Source of the DNA: JBAZJN01 sp041651295
GTDB taxonomy: Bacteria; Patescibacteriota; UBA1384; XYA2-FULL-43-10; CAINNR01
Length of the DNA: 64,000 nucleotides
Direction: 5' to 3'
Assembly: GCA_041651295.1 (NCBI GenBank)
Contig: JBAZJN010000001.1
Location: 62,001-126,000, forward strand
The notes under the pieces are model-generated. The model was not told the DNA's origin and ran no database searches. It was given only the letters and a program-made list of their open reading frames with translations. Below are positions 58,930-64,000 of this stretch, piece by piece (the stretch's first letter is position 1; each line of letters begins with the position of its first letter). The translations under genes were made by a program, and so were the position numbers.

Positions 58930-60027
58930 TTATAGTAATTTTAATTGTTCGTCTTTCGCGCTTTGCGCGTCTCGCGAAGTATTATTGCCCAGCGGAGCCT
59001 CGGCGGAGTTGGGAGCTACTTGAGATTCACCGCTGGCATCGAAACGTCTCAGTAATGAGTTAAATCCTAACTCTTCAAATAAATCTTTCAATTTACTTCG
59101 ATCATACTCGCCCCATTTACAATCTTCAATGCAAAAATCAATTGGAACATCCCTGTGGATCGTAGCTAATTTTTGCGACATAAAAGCTTGAGTTTGGTTT
59201 TCAATTAACAATGTTAGTATTCTTCGACTAATATTCAACTCTTTTGCAGTTTCATCTAGTTTTCCATTGTTGAATTGCCCCATTGTTGAATTGTTTAGGT
59301 CAGCGATAGAACAATTTAGCAATTTAGCAATTTTTTCATACAGCTTCTCCAGTGTATCAAACCGCTGTATCAAATCTGTTGCTGTTTTAATACCAACTCC
59401 CGGTACACCCGGAATATTGTCAGATGGATCACCGGCTAAAGCCTTAAGATCAATAAAATCCGATGGATCTAAATTATACTCCCGTTTTATTGCTTCGTGA
59501 TCGACAATCTGAAGTTGCGATAAACCTTTTTTGAGCGAATAAACAAAAACTTTGCCGTTAACCAACTGAAAAATGTCCTTGTCGCCAGAAACTACATATA
59601 TTTCAATGTCGGTTGATTTCAGCTTCTCGACGACGGTACCAATACAGTCGTCAGCTTCGAAACCTTCTTTTTCATAAATTGGAATTTCCATCGCTTCGAC
59701 AACCTCTTTGACTCTGGGGATTTGATCATAAAGTTCTTGATCGGCCTTAACCCGCGTTGCTTTGTATTCTTTGAAATGCTCGTGGCGAAAAGTTGGCCCG
59801 GCGAGATCAAATGAAGCGGCAATATATTTTGGTTTTAGGTCTTCCAAAACCTTAATGATCGTAGTCATAAAGCCGTAAATTGCATTGGTTAGCTCACCAC
59901 GGCGCGTCGACATGTTTTTTGGCAGCGCATGATACGCCCGATGGATGATTGCATTGCCATCAATCAAAACCAAAACCTCCGGTTTTGTCCCGAGCCTGTT
60001 GAGGGATCTACTCCTTACATTTTCCAT
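58930..60027 (-). CDS. polA: DNA polymerase I, 5'-3' exonuclease domain as separate protein
   Basis: The 365-residue protein has the FEN/5' nuclease motifs LVLIDGNAIIHR (about 19-30), FEADDCIGT, VVSGDKDIFQL and LAGDPSDNIPGVPGVGIKTA. A repeat-derived insert (about 234-270) sits in the helical arch/HhH region before AFMSQKLATIHRDVPI. It ends with a Ser/Ala-rich tail just after the C-terminal helices, where a normal PolA would continue. It would remove RNA primers. ATG 60027 follows a TATTAT box by 6 bases, suggesting a leaderless mRNA. Confidence 0.92.
   Translation of the reverse strand: MENVRSRSLNRLGTKPEVLVLIDGNAIIHRAYHALPKNMSTRRGELTNAIYGFMTTIIKVLEDLKPKYIAASFDLAGPTFRHEHFKEYKATRVKADQELYDQIPRVKEVVEAMEIPIYEKEGFEADDCIGTVVEKLKSTDIEIYVVSGDKDIFQLVNGKVFVYSLKKGLSQLQIVDHEAIKREYNLDPSDFIDLKALAGDPSDNIPGVPGVGIKTATDLIQRFDTLEKLYEKIAKLLNCSIADLNNSTMGQFNNGKLDETAKELNISRRILTLLIENQTQAFMSQKLATIHRDVPIDFCIEDCKWGEYDRSKLKDLFEELGFNSLLRRFDASGESQVAPNSAEAPLGNNTSRDAQSAKDEQLKLL
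59264..59335 (-). repeat. Translated octamer/14-mer repeat inside the exonuclease gene
   Basis: CCATTGTTGAATTG occurs at 59264-59277 and 59280-59293, and CAATTTAG at 59312-59319 and 59320-59327. In frame they encode KLLNCSIADLNN and MGQFNNGK, residues absent from other PolA nucleases. The units match intergenic repeats near 51195. Confidence 0.75.
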
Positions 60028-60069
60028 AGGCTTATAATAGCACTTTTTGTCCAGATTAGAGCTATGTAA

Positions 60070-60098
60070 TTGTCAAATTATTATGATTGTGCTAGTAT
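60070..60098 (+). promoter_or_regulatory. Promoter of the 60118 cassette
   Basis: TTGTCA (60070-60075), a 17-base spacer and TAGTAT (60093-60098) lie just before an AAAGGAG Shine-Dalgarno site. Confidence 0.7.
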
Positions 60099-60117
60099 AA
60101 AGTCGATCTGAAAGGAG

Positions 60118-60702
60118 TTGGGGCTAATATTAGAACACGTTACGAGCGTTTTCAGAACACTTCAGGCGCGTCTACTAACAGCACGACCCAACTTGCCAAA
60201 GTTCCAGCCGATCGAGTCACTCGCCGGCCATCTGCAGAGCCTGACAGCCCAGGCGATTGAGAGACACGGCAGGCTTCTGGCCGTCAAAACCGAAGCTGAA
60301 TTCCAGGCTGGCCTGCTTAGCTTTAAGAAACCCTGCGTTCTGGAAATCGCTTGTCTCCGGCGGGACCGGATAGTCCAGCCACTCTCTGTTATGGATCGAC
60401 ACCAGACCAATCAGCTTGTCTCATTTTCCGGCCATCGCGACTTCTGCAACGGCTGGGAAAGGTCCCTACTCAAACTGGAAAACGGCACCGAGGCCCTACA
60501 TGTGATACTGGGCGGAATCGGCAACGCCAGGAGCACTATTGGCCGAGAACTGCACCAGTTTGCTTGGAAGACAGAGATTGCTGGTGAGTCTTGCTGTGAG
60601 TGGCTACACCATCGCCGCGGGTTGGTTGCCTATACCGATGCCGTTGGCAGCACCTGCACGCTAGAACTACACTTCTTCGTTTCACAGGGGAGCACGTCCT
60701 AG
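60118..60702 (+). CDS. Orphan cassette gene, about 190-residue protein
   Basis: The frame opens at TTG 60118, but this TTG is part of the AAAGGAGTTG Shine-Dalgarno stretch. ATA 60127 (spacing 9) would fit better, so the start is uncertain. The product is a soluble alpha/beta protein with basic N-terminal helices (FRTLQARLLTARPNL), a middle CVLEIACLRRDRIVQPLSVM, and a Gly/Cys-rich end. No family is recognised. Promoter and terminator are strong and the codons GC-rich. Confidence 0.65.
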   Translation: MGLILEHVTSVFRTLQARLLTARPNLPKFQPIESLAGHLQSLTAQAIERHGRLLAVKTEAEFQAGLLSFKKPCVLEIACLRRDRIVQPLSVMDRHQTNQLVSFSGHRDFCNGWERSLLKLENGTEALHVILGGIGNARSTIGRELHQFAWKTEIAGESCCEWLHHRRGLVAYTDAVGSTCTLELHFFVSQGSTS

Positions 60703-60730
60703 GCGGTTCGACAAGAACCGTCATTTTTTT
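60702..60730 (+). terminator. Terminator of the 60118 cassette
   Basis: GGCGGTTC (60702-60709) pairs with GAACCGTC (60715-60722), followed by ATTTTTTT. Confidence 0.88.
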
Positions 60731-60735
60731 GCAAG

Positions 60736-60784
60736 AAAAAAACCTGCCCGCAATGCCATGAAGCAAAACGATGGCAGGCAGGCC
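60736..60784 (-). terminator. Terminator of the 60823-61097 operon
   Basis: On the minus strand CCTGCC pairs with GGCAGG and TGCCAT with ATGGCA in one nested hairpin, followed by TTTTTTT. It belongs to the CCTGCCCGCA hairpin family. Confidence 0.8.
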
Positions 60785-60822
60785 GCCAGTACGGCGGCGG
60801 TGATGCGGTACGACGTTGCGAC

Positions 60823-60978
60823 TCAGCCAGACAGTGGTCTGCGCGACTTCGGTTTGCCGCCGAGAATAGAAGACCCGTCTCCATGGACACGGTCTCCTGT
60901 GGTCCCGGATCTGGGCGCCGGCGGGTGCGGCGAGTGAGGGGCGCGGATTTCCGACGAGGACGATGTGTCTCGCTGCAT
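60823..60978 (-). CDS. Orphan cassette gene, Ser/Pro/His-rich 51-residue protein
   Basis: ATG 60978 starts 2 bases after the upstream stop. The 51 residues (MQRDTSSSSEIRAPHSPHPP, then APRSGTTGDRVHGDG...) look disordered, rich in Ser, Pro, His and Arg. I counted 45 G/C in the 60 bases 60901-60960, by far the most GC-rich block I examined. It could be a very short disordered protein or simply GC-rich noise behind the membrane peptide. Confidence 0.35.
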   Translation of the reverse strand: MQRDTSSSSEIRAPHSPHPPAPRSGTTGDRVHGDGSSILGGKPKSRRPLSG

Positions 60979-60980
60979 CG

Positions 60981-61097
60981 CTACCATACCGCCTTTATGG
61001 CCCAGCCAACCAACAGGCCGGCGACTAATAGTAGAAGCAGAGGGATGCTTCCATGGGCCTCCAACCCATGGATGCGACCGGGATTGTGCGTTGGCAT
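60981..61097 (-). CDS. Cassette gene, 38-residue membrane peptide
   Basis: CAGGAGG stands 6 bases before ATG 61097. The product has a polar N-terminus with His residues, then one membrane helix (about 18-36, PLLLLLVAGLLVGWAIKAVW). It is similar in design to the peptides at 53105 and 29445, though not in sequence. A -10-like TATAGT box lies about 40 bases upstream. Confidence 0.55.
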   Translation of the reverse strand: MPTHNPGRIHGLEAHGSIPLLLLLVAGLLVGWAIKAVW

Positions 61098-61151
61098 CAG
61101 CGACCTCCTGACCAAAACTGAAAGCAAAAATACTATACAATTTTGAAACAT

Positions 61152-61220
61152 AAAAATCAATCCTTCGACTCGCTCTGCTCGTTCAAGACAAGCTCCCGGC
61201 TTTAATAAGGATTGATTTTT
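61152..61220 (-). terminator. Terminator of the 61241 gene
   Basis: AAAAATCAATCCTT (61152-61165) pairs with AAGGATTGATTTTT (61207-61220) around a long loop. On the minus strand it ends in a T tract. Confidence 0.75.
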
Positions 61221-61240
61221 CAGATATTAGATATCAGATA

Positions 61241-62947
61241 TTATTTTTTAGATCTTAAGAGTCCGCCCCACTCAACCAATGTGAACCCAACTCTTTGATA
61301 TTTCGGCAGAATCTGTGAAGTGATTGTTTCTTTCGAATCCAAGCCTTGAAAATCTAGAAATACGCGAATTGATGAATCCGGTTTTGGTGATACGGCAATT
61401 GGCGCCAGTTCATCCATCTCCTCCGTCCCAAACCAAGTCAAACGAACAAATGGGCTTGCCGGCATTTTTGGCAACCAGAACTCCTTGAAATCGGCGATTT
61501 CTTTATTGTTCAACCCCATATATTTAAGCTGATTTGTAATAACTTCCGCAACCCGGAAAGTTTCGACAACCGTTCCCGAAGTTACTGCCGGATATTTACC
61601 CCAGCCGGTTCCTTCCCAGTAAAGCGAGTCGTAAATTTGACCGCCCAAAGTCAGTTTCCCCGACGGTGAAGCACTAACTTTCCAACCACCGTTATATGCC
61701 GGCTCGGATATTCGGATATCGGCTCCGACTTTAACGCTGACTTCGGTATTTTTCTCCGGATACAGGTAAATTACCGGTTTGCCACACTCAACCGCCGGCG
61801 CGTATTTATCGTTCATATAAATAGTCCAATTGTCATAGCCATCTTGGAGAACAAGTACACCCAAGTCAGCCATCATTGCAGCTTGTGTAACTTTTGATCC
61901 CATTTCATCCATTTTGTAGACGGCGTAGGCAAAGTTGGCTAATGGCGAAGCTGCATCAACTGTATAGATTTTCTTTCCTGATGCCGAAGCCACTTCGGTT
62001 TTGGTGCTGAGCGCAGTCTGGTCAATAATTAACGGGAATGATCCGCCACCACCACCGCAACCGGAAGTTTTGATTTGCGAATATTTGTAGCTGGCACCAA
62101 GCGCATTGCTCCAGGTGACACTGAAAGTTCCGTCATCGTTTCTGTAAGTCGGGGTTGGCGAATAAATAATTCTGGCTCCGTCGTTTCGCAGAACGTAATA
62201 TTGGGCGACTTTGGCATCGCCAGCGGAGAGCTCAATATCCGAGCCTTTCAAAAGGTATAAATCTCCCCATTTTGTTTCTCCCAATTTCGATCCGGCAGTA
62301 GTAGCATCGGCAAACGACTTCTCACGTGAAGATGTAGCTGAGAGAGTCAACTTTGTCGTTCCGATGGTGATCGTTTTATCTAGTTGTAATGATTTGATAA
62401 CAAAAGTCGCATCTGATTCCGAATTTGTTCGCGAGTAATAATTGCCGTCTCCGCCGACAGCGTCAGAGTTTTCAGGCAAAAAGTAATAAACTCCGCCCTT
62501 TTTCAAGAAGTGATGAAAATCATAATAAGTTCCCATTGTTTCGACTTCGGCCATGGCGAAAATGATCTCGTCGCCGCTGGTTGTCGTCGCAACTTTATAG
62601 TAGGTTGTGCTGACGTAACCGGGAAATGCGTCATCAGTCGATCCGGAACCCTTTTTAAACAATCCCAAATCCGCCAATTTCTCCCTGGGCGCTATCCAGG
62701 CAATACCTTCATCTTTAATTTTTGTACTAGTGACACTACCGTCAGAACTCGTTGTTGCCGCACTCTCGTCGGCTTTCTTTTCTTCCTCTTTTGCCGGCCA
62801 AAACTTGTCTTTTATGGTGCCTCGATAAGCATAGGCCGAAACCCCGCCACCGACAACGACTGCAGTAATCACAATCCAAAGCCAAGTTAGGTTTTTCTTC
62901 TTTTTCACTGGCAAAACGATTTGTTCAGACTTTTCTTCTCCCTCCAT
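61241..62947 (-). CDS. Surface protein with CGKPVIYLYPEK motif
   Basis: GGGAGG precedes ATG 62947. The 568-residue protein has a basic cytoplasmic N-terminus, one membrane helix (about 20-42), a charged linker, a beta-rich domain (about 75-290) with a GCGGGGG turn, and a C-terminal domain beginning ECGKPVIYLYPEK, followed by SEPAYNGGWKVSASPSG, YDSLYWEG and FVRLTWFG. I know this IYLYP domain as a frequent feature of CPR hypothetical proteins with no assigned function. It is outward-facing by topology. Confidence 0.8.
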   Translation of the reverse strand: MEGEEKSEQIVLPVKKKKNLTWLWIVITAVVVGGGVSAYAYRGTIKDKFWPAKEEEKKADESAATTSSDGSVTSTKIKDEGIAWIAPREKLADLGLFKKGSGSTDDAFPGYVSTTYYKVATTTSGDEIIFAMAEVETMGTYYDFHHFLKKGGVYYFLPENSDAVGGDGNYYSRTNSESDATFVIKSLQLDKTITIGTTKLTLSATSSREKSFADATTAGSKLGETKWGDLYLLKGSDIELSAGDAKVAQYYVLRNDGARIIYSPTPTYRNDDGTFSVTWSNALGASYKYSQIKTSGCGGGGGSFPLIIDQTALSTKTEVASASGKKIYTVDAASPLANFAYAVYKMDEMGSKVTQAAMMADLGVLVLQDGYDNWTIYMNDKYAPAVECGKPVIYLYPEKNTEVSVKVGADIRISEPAYNGGWKVSASPSGKLTLGGQIYDSLYWEGTGWGKYPAVTSGTVVETFRVAEVITNQLKYMGLNNKEIADFKEFWLPKMPASPFVRLTWFGTEEMDELAPIAVSPKPDSSIRVFLDFQGLDSKETITSQILPKYQRVGFTLVEWGGLLRSKK

Positions 62948-63042
62948 AGAACCTCCCCTCTCAAAATGATTAAACCAGAATGACTAACGTCGAATAAATT
63001 CTCAAATGCATCAATTCGTCATTCCTCATTCGGATTTCTTAA

Positions 63043-64000
63043 TTATTTTATTAACTCAATTGTATCACTACTTAACTTCTTAAATCCAATTTCGCTGTTA
63101 ATATCGAGTACAGATTTAATTTTACTGGCTTTCTCGGCTCCCCTCATCAGTTGCGGTTTGACCTTAATTTCCTTCGTCGGTAAAAATGTTAAAGTAATTT
63201 TTTCCTTTGTGATCGTGCCGGCGAGAATTAATCCTTGCTGAGTTTCTTCGGAAAAGAATTGGTCAAAGACAAAATTGCCCAGCGAATAGACCACTGGTTT
63301 GCCATCGATTATCTCAAAATCCTGCGTTACATGCGGATGAGATCCGACAATCAGGTTGGCGCCGGCAGCGATCCACTCTTTCGCCATTTGTCTTTGTGAT
63401 GCCGAATGTTTTGGCGCATACTCCGTTCCCCAGTGTGGATAGACGATGACAAATTGTCCAGCGGCCTTTTCTGCTTTGATTTTTGCCTCGAGAGCTGCCT
63501 GATCAAAATTTTCCAATGTCATTATCCCGATAATTGTCATCGGGACTTCACCGGCTATTCGAAGAACTGACGCTTCGGAATAACCTGTGGGCAGACCAAA
63601 GTATTTGATACCGGATTGATCGAGCATCTTCTTGGTTGAGACAAAACCGCTGGCTCCGGCGTTATTTGTGTGATTGTTGGCAAGTGATACCGCGCCTACA
63701 TTTATATACTTTAGGATTGATGGAATTTCCGGTTGAAAATTAAATACCATCGAACCGGTTTCAATCCCTGGAATTGATTTTTCGGATACTGGTCCTTCAA
63801 GATTTAGAACCGGAGCATCAACTCCGCGAAAAACTCTAGTGCCAAAATTATCAAAAAGTGATTTAAAACCGGCTGTTTTGGACCGCTGCCAAACATTTCG
63901 GTCAAACATGGCATCGCCGGCGATAACAAATGAAGACGATGGTTGTGACAACGTTTGCGATTGCTTGTCAGAATAATATCCCAAAACTACACTTGTCGTT
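63043..64000 (-). CDS. CapA-like metallophosphoesterase, N-terminus beyond window
   Basis: The frame stays open to the right edge (codons ...TTSVVLGYYSDKQ), so TTG 63984 is not a safe start and the signal or anchor lies outside. The visible 318 residues hold the CapA/PgsA metallophosphoesterase motifs: FVIAGDAMFDR, LNLEGPVS, SLANNHTNNAG, IVYPHWGTEY, LIVGSHPHV and VYSLGNFVFDQ. Family members act in poly-gamma-glutamate or other capsule assembly. In this cell the substrate is unknown. Confidence 0.85.
   Translation of the reverse strand, partial: TTSVVLGYYSDKQSQTLSQPSSSFVIAGDAMFDRNVWQRSKTAGFKSLFDNFGTRVFRGVDAPVLNLEGPVSEKSIPGIETGSMVFNFQPEIPSILKYINVGAVSLANNHTNNAGASGFVSTKKMLDQSGIKYFGLPTGYSEASVLRIAGEVPMTIIGIMTLENFDQAALEAKIKAEKAAGQFVIVYPHWGTEYAPKHSASQRQMAKEWIAAGANLIVGSHPHVTQDFEIIDGKPVVYSLGNFVFDQFFSEETQQGLILAGTITKEKITLTFLPTKEIKVKPQLMRGAEKASKIKSVLDINSEIGFKKLSSDTIELIK

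Noticed and set aside
60699..60884. Third ORF (METGLLFSAANRS...) in the 60823-61097 operon
   Set aside because: It reads straight through the operon terminator and into the terminator of the opposite gene.

Overview
The window reads as one stretch of a small-genome bacterial chromosome, most likely a member of the Candidate Phyla Radiation (Patescibacteria). This is inference from content: short, tightly overlapping housekeeping genes, many secreted or membrane proteins without recognisable relatives, a sortase, an IYLYP-type surface protein common in CPR genomes, no lipid or amino-acid biosynthesis genes, and standard stop-codon use. TGA ends many genes, which argues against the Gracilibacteria/SR1 recoded groups.

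Layout. 1-10128: cell-surface region with a giant beta-repeat protein running off the left edge, an FN3 protein, a VIT/CCC1-like membrane protein, two convergent metallophosphoesterases and a PPC-like surface protein. 10149-19247: a minus-strand block with small conserved unknowns, a PQQ-type propeller, a methyltransferase and AlkD-like pair, an ABC transporter pair, and a sortase followed by a substrate that ends in LPETGR. 19248-20400: a dead NUDIX gene, inverted repeats and tRNA-Asn. 20476-25942: VIT protein plus P-type ATPase and two exported proteins. 26129-29058: rpoD and dnaG. 29100-36900: small-ORF cassettes, a house-cleaning operon (NUDIX, ASCH, HAD, MazG) whose MazG gene is split by a GIY-YIG insertion, rubrerythrin, homing-endonuclease-like genes and tRNA-Ser. 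37628-60027: core genes, mainly on the minus strand (ppsA, recX, recA, a RodZ-like gene, ftsK, RNase J, a uracil-DNA glycosylase, pnp, rpsO, a DHH phosphatase, lepB, DUF2207, holA, a split polA), with rpsT on plus. 60118-64000: further cassettes, an IYLYP surface protein and a CapA-like phosphoesterase running off the right edge.

Two layers stand out. The first is the compact host genome. Several of its genes appear leaderless, with a -10 box about 7 bases before the start codon. The second is a scattered set of about a dozen small orphan transcription units (near 20476, 29172-29763, 32688, 35131, 35687, 40814, 45100, 48397, 53105, 57252, 60118 and 60823-61097). Most are GC-richer than the host genes. 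Most have a recognisable sigma-70-type promoter, a 5' leader with a strong Shine-Dalgarno site, a short ORF I do not recognise, and a hairpin-plus-T terminator. They sit on either strand between core genes and even separate recX from recA.

Non-coding repeats are also layered in. GTCAT...ATGAC palindromes lie at gene 3' ends. Degenerate GAATRAC-type inverted repeats lie in front of three minus-strand genes, one of them exactly between the two halves of polA. Octamer-like AATTTAGC repeats also occur, one set of which is translated inside the PolA exonuclease ORF.
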